From a virus, in IMG/VR virus record IMGVR_UViG_3300050821_017570, positions 123,140 through 187,139 of that record: a DNA stretch of 64,000 nt. One strand, 5' to 3'. Below, in pieces: positions 29,439 to 39,086 of the stretch. Numbering within the stretch: the first letter of the stretch is position 1; each line of letters opens with the position of its first letter. Under the pieces are notes generated by a model. That model searched no databases and was not told the origin of the DNA. It saw only the letters and a program-made list of their open reading frames with translations. The position numbers were made by a program, and so were the translations under genes.

Positions 29439-30178
29439 ACTGATCCCTCCACCAGCTGGATCGTGAGCTGATCCTGCCCAGACGGATAGACCGTCACTCG
29501 GAACTTCGTCAACGTCGGGTCACTGAGGTTGGTCTGGAAGGGCATCGTGAGATTGATGTTACCGTTCGGGTCAGGGGCCACCCCATTGATGGTCTGTAGA
29601 CCACGCGTAGGGACGGTTCGCCCATTAAATGGGTCCCCAATCGCATCGAGTCGAACCTGTGACCCACTGGCCGACAGCCAAAGCCCCGTGTCGGCCACCA
29701 TGGTGACACCCGTAGAGGCGTTGAAGATCGATCCGTCGGGTAGCTGGAACCCAATGTTCCAGAGAGGATCCGACACAACCAGCAGGTGTGGGATGACTTG
29801 TACGTTCTGGAACGTGTGCACGCCAGGGGTCCAGCCGTTCACGATGATGGCGTTACCAGGGTCAACCAGCGCGATACCGGCGATGGCGGTACCGTTCAGG
29901 ATGTTAACCTGACCGTTTGAGATGGTCGAAAAATCCGCCGTTCCCACCACCGTACCGTCTTGAAGCGTAAACGTCACCAGCGCTGCTCCGTTGGAGCCGC
30001 CGGTTGTGATGCTACTTAGGTAGACGTAATTAGTCGACTGGGCGACCAGAAGGTTGAGGTCCAGGAAGCAGTCATCGGGCAGAACAAACAGATCGGTCGA
30101 TACGGCAGGTTCCGACCCCATGAACGGATACTGCTGTGACAGAAGCGAATCACTCCACTGTTGGTTCAGGACCCGCAT
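29435..30178 (-). CDS. Tail protein of the tandem family, 247 aa
   Basis: It opens MRVLNQQWSDSLLSQQYPFM and carries QTINGVAPDPNGNINLTMP at about 195-213, the classic fibre motif. The start overlaps the upstream gene by 13 bp. The middle is a beta-rich domain without recognisable enzymatic residues. Confidence 0.75.
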   Translation of the reverse strand: MRVLNQQWSDSLLSQQYPFMGSEPAVSTDLFVLPDDCFLDLNLLVAQSTNYVYLSSITTGGSNGAALVTFTLQDGTVVGTADFSTISNGQVNILNGTAIAGIALVDPGNAIIVNGWTPGVHTFQNVQVIPHLLVVSDPLWNIGFQLPDGSIFNASTGVTMVADTGLWLSASGSQVRLDAIGDPFNGRTVPTRGLQTINGVAPDPNGNINLTMPFQTNLSDPTLTKFRVTVYPSGQDQLTIQLVEGSV

Positions 30179-30957
30179 GGTTCCCCCGCGTCCGAGATAG
30201 CGATCAGATTGTGGGCTCCAACCGCCGTCACACCCACCAGCGGATCAGTTCCGGTTTGATCGAGATTCAGCACTACCAGTGAGATGTCACCCGTCGTCAG
30301 CGCTGGTATAACCCCATTGATTGACGTGATGGGTTGGACGTTTGGATTACCTGCTGCAGGTTTCTCACATGCGGGCCATGCTTGCGTGTAGATGATTGGA
30401 TCGTTAACGCTGAAAAAGATGACCGTCTGGTAGGCGGACGGTGAACCGATCGCAATACTCGCCTTTGAGATCGAAATGCCGTTTTGGCCACTCAGGCTGA
30501 CGAGACCGTAGAAGGTACCGGTACCGCCAACCCCGCTCGCGTTGCTTGCCGTGCAGGTCACCGGGTTGACTGCATAGTCGTAACTGATGAGGGCTGCGGA
30601 AACAAAACTGTATAGGCCGTCTACCCGGAGATTGTGTTGGTTGATACCCGAGCCGAATGTGATGAATCCACTCACACCGGTTGGGGTGTTGTTGCTGATG
30701 ATTGGGACCAGCGTATTGGGTGCATAGATTTGCAGGTTTTGTTTCAAACCTGTGAAATAGGCGACCGCCACCCCACTGATCGCCACAACGACCGATACCA
30801 GCAGTGGGGTGCAGGAGATCGACATCAACTGTAGCTGCTGCCCAAGCGCCAGTGGGGCGTGCACGACACAGTCGACGATGATGTTCGATGGAATCTGACT
30901 ATCGTCGTTCCCCACCAGCGGATATGCAATTTGCTCGTTATCGCCGTACCAGGTCAT
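30166..30957 (-). CDS. Tail protein of the tandem family, 263 aa
   Basis: A shortened opening (MTWYGDNEQIAYPLVGNDDS) keeps the YP signature. TSINGVIPALTTGDISLVV sits at about 213-231 in the same C-terminal position as in its neighbours. The middle has hydrophobic beta strands (LLVSVVVAISGVAVAYFTG) that should not be mistaken for membrane spans in a virion protein. Confidence 0.75.
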   Translation of the reverse strand: MTWYGDNEQIAYPLVGNDDSQIPSNIIVDCVVHAPLALGQQLQLMSISCTPLLVSVVVAISGVAVAYFTGLKQNLQIYAPNTLVPIISNNTPTGVSGFITFGSGINQHNLRVDGLYSFVSAALISYDYAVNPVTCTASNASGVGGTGTFYGLVSLSGQNGISISKASIAIGSPSAYQTVIFFSVNDPIIYTQAWPACEKPAAGNPNVQPITSINGVIPALTTGDISLVVLNLDQTGTDPLVGVTAVGAHNLIAISDAGEPCGS

Positions 30958-32234
30958 GATCCACCCATTACCACGAGAGGCGCCGTGCGGGTCAGCACGA
31001 TCGTAGGGTTGCCACCTTCGGTAAACACGGTCGTCGCCGTAACGGTCCAGGTCCCGCTGGTCGGCAAGACGTTTGGCGGCACCACCGGATTCATCTGTAC
31101 CTCAGCCGTAATGGTCGCGGTCTCATTGGGCCCCATGTTAAGTACCACGGGTACGGATGGGCTAGGTACGGTCGTAACGATTGGGGTGAACTGCTGGCCC
31201 GTCGTGAGGAACTGCTGGATAATTGCACTGTTGGGGACCGGCGAAAATGCGCTATCGAGGGATCCGGCATCGATGATCAGGCTGACCGTGCAGGTAGCGG
31301 CCGTCGTGTTCGCCACCGCGATAACGATCTGGCTAAAGTAGGGGCGATTAAACGATCTGACCCCAAGGTCAAAAAACCCAGGCGCCGACACGACGGCCCG
31401 CGAGGCCGCACTGGCGATTTCGATATTGGCCTGCGCGACCGCATACTGGTATCGATTGAACTGGTCGGTCACGATGGCTGCAAGGTCGTAGAAGTACTTG
31501 GATGCTTCGGCCAGCCATTGATCGGTTCGCACCACGCGAGCTGAATCCACACACGGTAGACAGAAGTCGGCAGCCACGAGCTGATAGTTGATCGCCGTCG
31601 GGCCCAACCGTAGACACGTATCGGGTGTGAGGCTGAATGAACCAAATTGGTCTGGTCCAATTCCATTAATCGTGAAGACCTGCTGGTCACACGGAACGAT
31701 CGCCCCAACCCCACTGGTGGGCCAACCAGCTGGTGGCGCGTCGCAATTAAAGCGTCCGTTACCATCCTGGAACGCGACCGTAACCGTATCACCGGTTTCG
31801 GTGACGATACTGTAGTTGGGCAGACTCAACGTCACCGCGCCGGTGAGTCCGTTGATCGATTGTACGTATGGTGGGATGAGCGTGATGGCGGTTGGGACAA
31901 ATGTGAGGGTTGTCGTTAGGTTTGTATAGGTCTGAAGCCCTACGGTACTGCAGATGAGCGTGCACCACGAGTCGTTCACCGTGTCGTGTGCGGTCAACGT
32001 GGTGAATGCCCCCGTTGTGGTTACGACGGCTGCGGTGGTTGACAGAACCGTGGTGACCCCGCTCATGATGACCACCAGGGCGTTGGTGAGGCTCTGCGGG
32101 GTGAATGTCGTCAGTGTGAGTGGGCCCTCGATGCCCGTCACGATACGTGCGTCCGCCACAATGCCGGTCAATGGATCCGGTGTGCCATCGACGAACGGGT
32201 AGACCCGTTCGAGATTTTGCTCCAACCACTCCAT
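30954..32234 (-). CDS. Tail protein of the tandem family, 426 aa
   Basis: It opens MEWLEQNLERVYPFVDGTPD and has two INGV-type motifs (VQSINGLTGAVTLSL and FTINGIGPDQFGSFSLT), then a C-terminal region absent from its relatives: a helical stretch (YFYDLAAIVTDQFNRYQYAV) and a beta domain of about 150 residues. It is the longest family member. The start overlaps the upstream stop (TAATG). Confidence 0.75.
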   Translation of the reverse strand: MEWLEQNLERVYPFVDGTPDPLTGIVADARIVTGIEGPLTLTTFTPQSLTNALVVIMSGVTTVLSTTAAVVTTTGAFTTLTAHDTVNDSWCTLICSTVGLQTYTNLTTTLTFVPTAITLIPPYVQSINGLTGAVTLSLPNYSIVTETGDTVTVAFQDGNGRFNCDAPPAGWPTSGVGAIVPCDQQVFTINGIGPDQFGSFSLTPDTCLRLGPTAINYQLVAADFCLPCVDSARVVRTDQWLAEASKYFYDLAAIVTDQFNRYQYAVAQANIEIASAASRAVVSAPGFFDLGVRSFNRPYFSQIVIAVANTTAATCTVSLIIDAGSLDSAFSPVPNSAIIQQFLTTGQQFTPIVTTVPSPSVPVVLNMGPNETATITAEVQMNPVVPPNVLPTSGTWTVTATTVFTEGGNPTIVLTRTAPLVVMGGS

Positions 32235-33127
32235 TAGGGGGTACCGGTATAGTAGTTGTCTACCTGGCGAAGCCCAGCTTCCAAGACCGCAACCTGGTTG
32301 GCCAGAATGGTCTGTGCGTCCAGAATGGTCGATGCGTTGGTGGCCAGCTGATCCAACTCAGGGCTCCCACAACAAGGGGTGGCACAATCGTCGGTAAGCG
32401 TGACCGCATTAGTGGCCGTACCGGTGGCCAGGCAACCAAGCCCCACCAGGGTGAGGTTTCCGGCTACCGGATCTGGCACCACCCCATTGATCGATTGGAT
32501 CGGAACCCTCGTGGCCCCACCGCTGTCCGTGCACGGGCATGGATTGCCTACCACGATGGCTTCTTGGGTACCCACGATGATGCTCTGACCGGAAACCGTT
32601 ACATTCGCGTACGGACCAGCCGCGATCGTGAGATTCCCGGTCAGAGTCTCGGCTTGGCCAAACACACCCACGATGCTCAGCGAGCTAACCCCGATGGGCG
32701 CTACCACCACAACGGTCGGAAGAATCTGTGTGGCGGCTTGGAGGAAGTTCCACTGGCTGGTCGATGCCGACATGATGGCACCTGACGAACCAATCGTCAT
32801 GGTACCACCGACTCCTGGGTTGCCAGGTAGGGGTGAAACCACGTATGTGGAATACTGGGTAAACCCATACCCAGGTACCGTAACGGTCGCTACGGCCCCA
32901 AAACCTTCACATGACAAGGTAATGACCACACCGGTCCCATAGGCGGTGGTCTGACTGACAAACCATCCAACGAGTGAATACGTCGGAGGCGCCGAGATCT
33001 GAAGGTCGACAATCAGATCGTTCGGAAGCGTGAACGTGCTGGTCGTGTCGAGCCGTGTCGCCTCATCGAACAACGGGTATGACCGTTGAGAGTTCTCATC
33101 CAGCCATTGCTGATCGAGGATGTTCAC
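32234..33127 (-). CDS. Tail protein of the tandem family, 297 aa
   Basis: The GTG at 33127 has TAGGAG 6 nt upstream. It opens MNILDQQWLDENSQRSYPLF and contains QSINGVVPDPVAGNLTLVG at about 217-235, then a Cys-containing segment and a C-terminal coiled coil (LDQLATNASTILDAQTIL...LEAGLRQVD) that could trimerise the protein. Confidence 0.75.
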   Translation of the reverse strand: MNILDQQWLDENSQRSYPLFDEATRLDTTSTFTLPNDLIVDLQISAPPTYSLVGWFVSQTTAYGTGVVITLSCEGFGAVATVTVPGYGFTQYSTYVVSPLPGNPGVGGTMTIGSSGAIMSASTSQWNFLQAATQILPTVVVVAPIGVSSLSIVGVFGQAETLTGNLTIAAGPYANVTVSGQSIIVGTQEAIVVGNPCPCTDSGGATRVPIQSINGVVPDPVAGNLTLVGLGCLATGTATNAVTLTDDCATPCCGSPELDQLATNASTILDAQTILANQVAVLEAGLRQVDNYYTGTP

Positions 33128-33136
33128 GCCCTACTC

Positions 33137-34849
33137 CTAGGTGAGTTCGTACCCTGCACGAATCAGATAGAGGTTCCCATTGAAACCATCGGACGTCAAT
33201 GCGTTCCTCGTCACCTGGAGCATCACGAGTGAACCAGCTGGAACACCTGTAACGGTTGGTGCTAGCCCAAATTCGGCAGCCTGGCCAGCCACCACGGTGG
33301 TGCCGCTGATGCTGGTCAGAGTGGTCCATGAGGAAGGTAGGGTTGTGTTGGTAGGCGTGGCGGGAACGACCAGATACTGGATCGTTACGCTCGATGGTAC
33401 CGATCCGCTGGTATCGCTGTACAGCCATAGCTCAAACGTCAGCGTGCTGACCGCTGGAGCGAATCTCGATAGATTGAAACTGAAGATCGGAGACTGGTTG
33501 CGCCCCTGGAGGAGTGCAATCATGCTGATGTTTTGGATCTGACGATAGTCAGCATTATTCAGGAATACGCTATCGGCGTTACCCTGGAGGTCCGACGTAT
33601 TGGTGGCCGAAACCTGTACGGCTCCATAGAAGCCAGAAGTCGAATTACCATTCGGGCCCGTCAGGGTGACACCAGGACCGGGTGTGAGGGTCGTGGTGAC
33701 CGGCCCGGTTGTGAACCCGCCGCCCGTGATGGACTTCACACCCAGCACACCCGCGTCGGTGGTTGACGTGTTGGCCAGAATGGTGGGTACGTTCAGGAGG
33801 AGGGACCCAGAAGACGCTGGAAGCCCACCAACTCCGAGGAATTGGCCCTGAAGAGCTGAGGTGGAGGCAAAGCCTAGACTCTGAACCGTCGCATTGGTGG
33901 TAGCGGCTAGGACGTTAACCCAGTAGCCGTAAATAGGCGCAGCAACAGGAGCGGTATTCCAGTCCACAGGCCAAGGTGCTAAGCCGTACGTATTTGTGAG
34001 CCAGAAAATACCCTCATCAGTCGCAATAATAGTAGTTGCTGGACTAAGTTGGGCCCCGCCTTGGAAAAAAACAGCTGAGTCGGTCGGAACCGGAGGGAAG
34101 GCAGCCTGCAGCACGCCTTCTGCAGGATTCGCTATATTGTACCAGAAGACTGCTCCGGAAGGTGCCGTACCGACAAATGTACTGATAGGCAACCAACCTT
34201 GAAGCGAGGGGTTGGCGATCAGTATCAGTTGCGGGTTGCCCGTAGACGGTGTGTTAACTGTTCCTGCAGGGTTACCGCTCAGAACGACATAGTCGTGCAC
34301 ATGGGCCCCAAACACAGGTGGTTGGGCCTTCAAAAGAAATGAACCATTGGGAAACGCGGATCCGCAGAACACGGCGAGGGGGTCAACCGTAAGACTAATC
34401 TCACCAGCGTTAGCCGCGCTTAGGTAATAGTTTCCTTCGGCCCACGTACCTCCCATGACGACTTGCCACTGAGACTGCGTGATGTAGTCGGTACTGATGT
34501 AGCCGTTAAGACAGACTGAACCAGTGGTTGAGCTGGTGAGTGTAAGCACCACACCAGTGATGTAGGCGGTTGCAGAAGCGGTGCTTCCGGCAACAGTGTT
34601 GGCTAGAGCTGACTGGGCGAGATGAAAGGTGCCATCCTCGTTGAGGTAGACCACGTTACCGATCACTACCCCAGGTTGAAAAGTAGCATCAGGATAAATC
34701 AACATCGCACCAGTCGACTGGGCGTCTTGAACTTCTAGTAAGGCCTCCGTTCGTTGGGCTAGCTGACTAATAGGAACATTTGTAACGGCTGCATCAACCG
34801 ATTGACCATCAGATATTAAGGTAATAGCATTTACGAAGGGGGTAGCCAC
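33137..34849 (-). CDS. Tail fibre-like protein, 570 aa
   Basis: The N-terminus (ATPFVNAITLISDGQSVDAA...ISQLAQRTEALLEVQD) matches the base-attachment segment typical of phage tail fibres. The rest is Ser/Thr/Gly/Ala-rich beta structure, with a C-terminal domain that has the feel of a receptor-binding tip. The start is a GTG, with GAGGAGAG supplied by the last codons of the HNH gene just upstream. A host-adsorption role is inferred from type and position. Confidence 0.75.
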   Translation of the reverse strand: MATPFVNAITLISDGQSVDAAVTNVPISQLAQRTEALLEVQDAQSTGAMLIYPDATFQPGVVIGNVVYLNEDGTFHLAQSALANTVAGSTASATAYITGVVLTLTSSTTGSVCLNGYISTDYITQSQWQVVMGGTWAEGNYYLSAANAGEISLTVDPLAVFCGSAFPNGSFLLKAQPPVFGAHVHDYVVLSGNPAGTVNTPSTGNPQLILIANPSLQGWLPISTFVGTAPSGAVFWYNIANPAEGVLQAAFPPVPTDSAVFFQGGAQLSPATTIIATDEGIFWLTNTYGLAPWPVDWNTAPVAAPIYGYWVNVLAATTNATVQSLGFASTSALQGQFLGVGGLPASSGSLLLNVPTILANTSTTDAGVLGVKSITGGGFTTGPVTTTLTPGPGVTLTGPNGNSTSGFYGAVQVSATNTSDLQGNADSVFLNNADYRQIQNISMIALLQGRNQSPIFSFNLSRFAPAVSTLTFELWLYSDTSGSVPSSVTIQYLVVPATPTNTTLPSSWTTLTSISGTTVVAGQAAEFGLAPTVTGVPAGSLVMLQVTRNALTSDGFNGNLYLIRAGYELT

Positions 34850-35461
34850 TTAAACTCTCTCCTCTGTCATAAGCTTAGCGACAGCTACAGCTTTAGAATC
34901 AGCGCAAGCCACGACCAGCTTACATACTGCAATAAACTCGTCTTCTGTCCGATCAAGTTTATCAAAATTGATTGCTCTGTGCGCCCAGACAAGATTGCTC
35001 CGTTCATACTTCAGCTCTGGGTATCGTGCTTTTGGCATTTTATGTTCAACTGAAGCGATACCTGGTTTGATAGTAATATTAGTGTAATAACACTTATAGC
35101 CCTGCGATTCCATTAAGTCCTTTAAGAACTGCACATTATTGGCTGAACTAGAACCTAAGTGAGTTCGAGCCATAGTAATATACCAACAGTGTTCACAGCG
35201 CTGTTGCCCCGGCAAAGAATTCACATTACAGCCTGCAGTTGTACATAAACCAGCAGCAACACGAGCTTGCCGCTGCTCACGCATATTTTTATGGTATTCT
35301 GCACCTTTTTCTGGGTACTTATTGCGCCAGTGAACCATACGATCTGGGTCCAACTGATGTAATTCACGTGCATAGCGTGCGTAGTATTCTGCCAACGTCT
35401 CACCCGGTTGTTTTGGCGCTATGCCATACTTACTTGCTTTAGGTTTTCTAGTCTTAGCCAT
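34850..35461 (-). CDS. HNH-type homing endonuclease, 203 aa
   Basis: The C-terminal half has QGYKCYYTNITIKPGIASVEHK...NLVWAHRAINFDK, an HNH-like nuclease layout with H in SVEHK and N/H in the WAHRAIN block. A zinc knuckle (C73-x4-C78, C89-x2-C92) lies in the middle; the N-terminus is basic and probably binds DNA. The gene is visibly richer in A and T than the structural genes on both sides. It is a likely mobile intruder between two tail genes. Confidence 0.75.
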   Translation of the reverse strand: MAKTRKPKASKYGIAPKQPGETLAEYYARYARELHQLDPDRMVHWRNKYPEKGAEYHKNMREQRQARVAAGLCTTAGCNVNSLPGQQRCEHCWYITMARTHLGSSSANNVQFLKDLMESQGYKCYYTNITIKPGIASVEHKMPKARYPELKYERSNLVWAHRAINFDKLDRTEDEFIAVCKLVVACADSKAVAVAKLMTEERV

Positions 35462-35462
35462 A

Positions 35463-36014
35463 TCAGACCCAAGTCGTTGGCCATGAGCAGCTTACAGCAC
35501 CGGTACCCGTAAGAGGTAGAGCTGAGCCAAGTATAAACCTAGCATATAGTAGATCACCGGTATAGGTTGAGCCCTGTGGAAACGAGCACAGGCACACCGA
35601 CAAAATCTGGCTGGAACTTGAGACACCAAAGGGAGACCCATTGAGTCCCTCGGTAGCATTGGTCAGGGTAGTAAACGAAACAGCGTTGTCAGCATAGTTC
35701 ACACTGGTCGAACTCAGAACCGGTCGTGCTATTAAGGGTGCACGAACTAAGTCATAAGGAGATGAAACGCCCTGTCGACTAACGGAGGTGTCCGTAAGTG
35801 CGAATGGAGTAGCAGTACCTGCCCCGTTACTATACTCATAATACATACCAGCTATCTGGTAGTTAGGCAGCCCAGCCGCTAACCCAGCCAGGATATCGGC
35901 CGCTTGGTAGGGACAACTATTCATTCCCTCTACGGTGACTCCACTTGAGAGGTCCGTGATGTAAACGTAACCACGCGAGAGTGAGCGAGTACTGGAGATG
36001 GTACGGGGTGTCAT
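35463..36014 (-). CDS. Tail/baseplate-region protein, 183 aa
   Basis: The ATG at 36014 (MTPRTISSTRSLSRG) lies one base after the upstream stop. It is Ser/Thr/Ala-rich with beta-type patterning (RGYVYITDLSSGVTV, QILSVCLCSF) and a MYYEYSNGAG segment. No family is recognised. The position between baseplate and fibre genes suggests a connector or fibre component. Confidence 0.7.
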   Translation of the reverse strand: MTPRTISSTRSLSRGYVYITDLSSGVTVEGMNSCPYQAADILAGLAAGLPNYQIAGMYYEYSNGAGTATPFALTDTSVSRQGVSSPYDLVRAPLIARPVLSSTSVNYADNAVSFTTLTNATEGLNGSPFGVSSSSQILSVCLCSFPQGSTYTGDLLYARFILGSALPLTGTGAVSCSWPTTWV

Positions 36015-36015
36015 G

Positions 36016-37470
36016 TTAATACGCCAGTATGAGTGGAGTTCCGTCGTAGAAGTTGGTGCCATTTATACGTGTGTCGACACTCGTTACAAGCCCTGGGGCC
36101 AAAACCGGCGTCGACGTCGTACCCGAGATAGGGTACTGCTCTCCGGTCGCTTCAAGCTGGAACGAAAAATACAGCAACGTCCCGGCAGGCATCAGGAGTG
36201 GAATCTGATTCAAGAAACCAGTGATATAGTTCAGAAAGTCCTGAGGCTTCACGGTAATGATGATGAGATTGTTGCCGATGAAATTATCGATCACAAAGCT
36301 CAGGGGGTTCACCGGAATCGTCGGCCCCGGCAGACCCAACCATTGGGCTAGTGTTTTACCGGCAGCGAGTCCACGAGCGTGAACTGAGGCCCAAAAGTTC
36401 TCAATGTCGGTTGGGTTACCATACAGCTGAAACCGAGCATCGCTACCCGTGTAGGTCCATGTCTGGTTGGCATTCACGAAGACGACCAGGTCCATCACTC
36501 CACTGATCAGACCAGGCCCGCACGCCAAGCCCGGCACATCCGTCAGGTCGGGTGTCCGACCGGTTCCGCACTCAATGATCTGAATCGTATCGGTCAGAGG
36601 TTGGTCGGGATTAACCATTTCTCCAACCGTAACCAGTGGGGTCGCGGTCGCGGCAAACCGGTATACGTTTTGATCCGTCACGATGCAGAGACCATCTGCA
36701 TCAGTCTGAATGACTTCAATCGTTTCATTACCAACGGTCGCGCGCAACCCCGCACTAGCCATCAGGCCCTGTGAGAGGCTGTGAAGGCATGGACCACGCA
36801 CAAACATAGCCCAGGCGGCGTTTAGGATGGTGACGTAGTCGTCACTCGATTGGCCCGGAACCCGAATGATGCTTCCGTAGCGAAGCCATGGCTGCTGTGC
36901 ATCGGTATCAACGTCTCGGGCCCACAAGAGAACCTGGCGATCGATGATGTTACCGCTACCGTCGTAGACCGGGATCGGGGTCAGGAGGGTAAATGGGTTT
37001 TGGCTAAAACTAATGATTGAGGTGCTGGGGTTGAAATAACTGTTCGAAGCGTCAAACACAACCTCAGGGTTAATAACCTGGTCGATGAGGTAACCGACCT
37101 GTTTGATCGCAGGATCAAGTTGCCAAGCATATGAATTCGTCAATACCTGCCCATAAACCGATCCATCCCCGTAGACGGCCCCACCGCCGTACTGGATCAG
37201 ATTCGGCGACTGGGTTAGCTCGGACTCCAACAGCTGAACCAACTGCCATTGCTGAGCAATGAATGGCTGAATCTGCTGGATCGCCAACCCGGCCGCCATC
37301 TCAACGGTACGTAGATAGACATCTGCATGTAGTTGCAGGTTTGCCCACTCCTGCTGTTGTAGCACACTAGCATCGCTCAGGTAGTTTTGCCAAAACGAGC
37401 CGATCAGCCGAAACAGCTGATTCGGATCTTCGATCGTGCTGTTGACCTGCGGGTTAGATGGGAACGGCAT
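36016..37470 (-). CDS. Baseplate-region protein (gpI-position), 484 aa
   Basis: It overlaps the J-like gene by 17 bp and follows it, the usual place for a gpI/gp7-type baseplate protein. The N-terminal 110 residues are helical and Gln-rich (QLFRLIGSFWQNYLSDASVL). The rest is mixed beta with FLNQIPLLMPAGTLLYFSFQ near the C-terminus. The assignment rests mainly on gene order. Confidence 0.65.
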   Translation of the reverse strand: MPFPSNPQVNSTIEDPNQLFRLIGSFWQNYLSDASVLQQQEWANLQLHADVYLRTVEMAAGLAIQQIQPFIAQQWQLVQLLESELTQSPNLIQYGGGAVYGDGSVYGQVLTNSYAWQLDPAIKQVGYLIDQVINPEVVFDASNSYFNPSTSIISFSQNPFTLLTPIPVYDGSGNIIDRQVLLWARDVDTDAQQPWLRYGSIIRVPGQSSDDYVTILNAAWAMFVRGPCLHSLSQGLMASAGLRATVGNETIEVIQTDADGLCIVTDQNVYRFAATATPLVTVGEMVNPDQPLTDTIQIIECGTGRTPDLTDVPGLACGPGLISGVMDLVVFVNANQTWTYTGSDARFQLYGNPTDIENFWASVHARGLAAGKTLAQWLGLPGPTIPVNPLSFVIDNFIGNNLIIITVKPQDFLNYITGFLNQIPLLMPAGTLLYFSFQLEATGEQYPISGTTSTPVLAPGLVTSVDTRINGTNFYDGTPLILAY

Positions 37471-39085
37471 TCACCACCACCTGAGAAGGCGTGCAGGTAA
37501 AGAACGTGTTGTCAGCCGACACTCCAAGCGCGAGTGTTCCCGAGTCGGTCGGTATGATGAGTTCGTTTGACGTCGGCAATGCGATCGTCTGGTAGGCAGG
37601 CGAGTAGATCGTACCCCGCATGGTGGTTCCGATGGCGTCACCACCACCGGTCAGCAGAGGGGCCAGCGCCGTATAGACCACATACTGGGACAGTGATGGG
37701 GTGCCAAACGGTAGTGCGTTGATCGCTGCGCTAATGGCATTCTGAACCGCACTAACGGCAGGCGGCTGCGTGAGAGCAGGATAGCGGATCGTCGTGCTGA
37801 CCGTAACCGAACATGGGATCGCAGCCTTGATCAGCAAGTCACCCGTTCGGATGTTATCCGAAGTCGCATATCCAGCGATGCTCTGGATGGTCGGCATGTA
37901 GAGAAGCGTTACGGCGTATGAGATCACCTGCCCGGTCGTCAGTGGCCCCGTGCTGAGCGTATCGGTGAAGCTGAAGCTTAAGATCGCGTTGGCCGAGAAG
38001 GCTGCGTCCTGTGGCGTCAGGATGAAGGGTACGAACGGCGTACCCAGGTAGGTATTGACCGTGTACGTGTTGGGCGTGATACCACCGACCGCGGTTAACC
38101 CGCTGGGTAGGATGCCCGTCACCGCGTAGACCCCGATGCCGGTCTGATAGGGCAGCTGAATCACCACGGTCATGCTGGCGCCATCGGTGACCGTACCATT
38201 GACCGTAACGGTCTGACTGCCGATGGTCTGGCTGGTCCGGCAGTACAGGTCTTGTTTCGATCCGGTCGACATGCCGAATAGGTTGCCACGATCGCGGGTC
38301 ATCAGTGGGTTGCCAACCCCAATGACCGCTACGGTGGTGCCTGGAAACTCGGCCGTCAGGGTAGCCTGAATGTGTGCGGGTCCAGCCAGTACCTGCGCGG
38401 TGATGCCTTGGCTGGCACGCGCCAGCAGTGACGCATTGGTCTCTTCAGCCGCCCCACCGGTAAAGTCGGTTGCCACGCTTGCAGAGAGCATGCCGGCCAG
38501 TGGGTTGACGATCACCAGCGAGGTACCGGCCGTAAGAGCTGAGCTGGTTCCAGTCGTAAGCGCAGTTACGTTGACGGTAAACTGGTAGGTTCCGTTTGCC
38601 AGCGCACTCATGATACGGGTGCTGGAGTTAGTCGTCACACCAGTCGTATTGGGAGGGTAGACCTGGAAGGCTTGCGAAGTCGTGAACTGAAGACCGCTAA
38701 ACGTGAACCCGAACCCAGCCGGAATCGCATACGGAATGGGTGCACTGACGATGATGTTGACGGGTCCGCTAGCATATCCGGCGGCGCCGCGGACGAGAAA
38801 GTAATTGGAGACCAGCGAATCAACATATGAATTTGGAACAGTTGTTTCATTCGCAACAATAGCCTGAAGCGAGAACGTCTCCTCCAGCTGATCCATGCGA
38901 GCCTGCTCGACCGCCACCATGTAGGCCTGGTTCTCACACAGCAGACCCTCTAGCGCCGTACCGACCGACAGATCCAAGCTGGCGTTGTAGGCCTGAAGCG
39001 CCTGTACCACGAACTGCAGGGCAGACGTGTACTGGGTTTGCGAAATCGCTGGGACGGGTGTGGTGAGATCGACGATTTCAGACAT
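37454..39085 (-). CDS. Baseplate wedge protein, J-like, 543 aa
   Basis: The block FTGGAAEETNASLLARASQGI (about 207-227) is the hallmark of baseplate J-like proteins (P2 gpJ, T4 gp6 core), which form the wedge ring joining hub to fibres. An N-terminal helical region (LQFVVQALQAYNASLDLSVGTALEGLL) and beta domains before and after fit the family. The start follows the upstream stop by one base. Confidence 0.8.
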   Translation of the reverse strand: MSEIVDLTTPVPAISQTQYTSALQFVVQALQAYNASLDLSVGTALEGLLCENQAYMVAVEQARMDQLEETFSLQAIVANETTVPNSYVDSLVSNYFLVRGAAGYASGPVNIIVSAPIPYAIPAGFGFTFSGLQFTTSQAFQVYPPNTTGVTTNSSTRIMSALANGTYQFTVNVTALTTGTSSALTAGTSLVIVNPLAGMLSASVATDFTGGAAEETNASLLARASQGITAQVLAGPAHIQATLTAEFPGTTVAVIGVGNPLMTRDRGNLFGMSTGSKQDLYCRTSQTIGSQTVTVNGTVTDGASMTVVIQLPYQTGIGVYAVTGILPSGLTAVGGITPNTYTVNTYLGTPFVPFILTPQDAAFSANAILSFSFTDTLSTGPLTTGQVISYAVTLLYMPTIQSIAGYATSDNIRTGDLLIKAAIPCSVTVSTTIRYPALTQPPAVSAVQNAISAAINALPFGTPSLSQYVVYTALAPLLTGGGDAIGTTMRGTIYSPAYQTIALPTSNELIIPTDSGTLALGVSADNTFFTCTPSQVVVNAVPI

Positions 39086-39086
39086 G

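Noticed and set aside
30760-30840. Hydrophobic stretch in tail protein 30166-30957 as a membrane segment
   Set aside because: It is a Val-rich beta stretch in a member of the tail protein family and lacks flanking charges expected for a membrane span.
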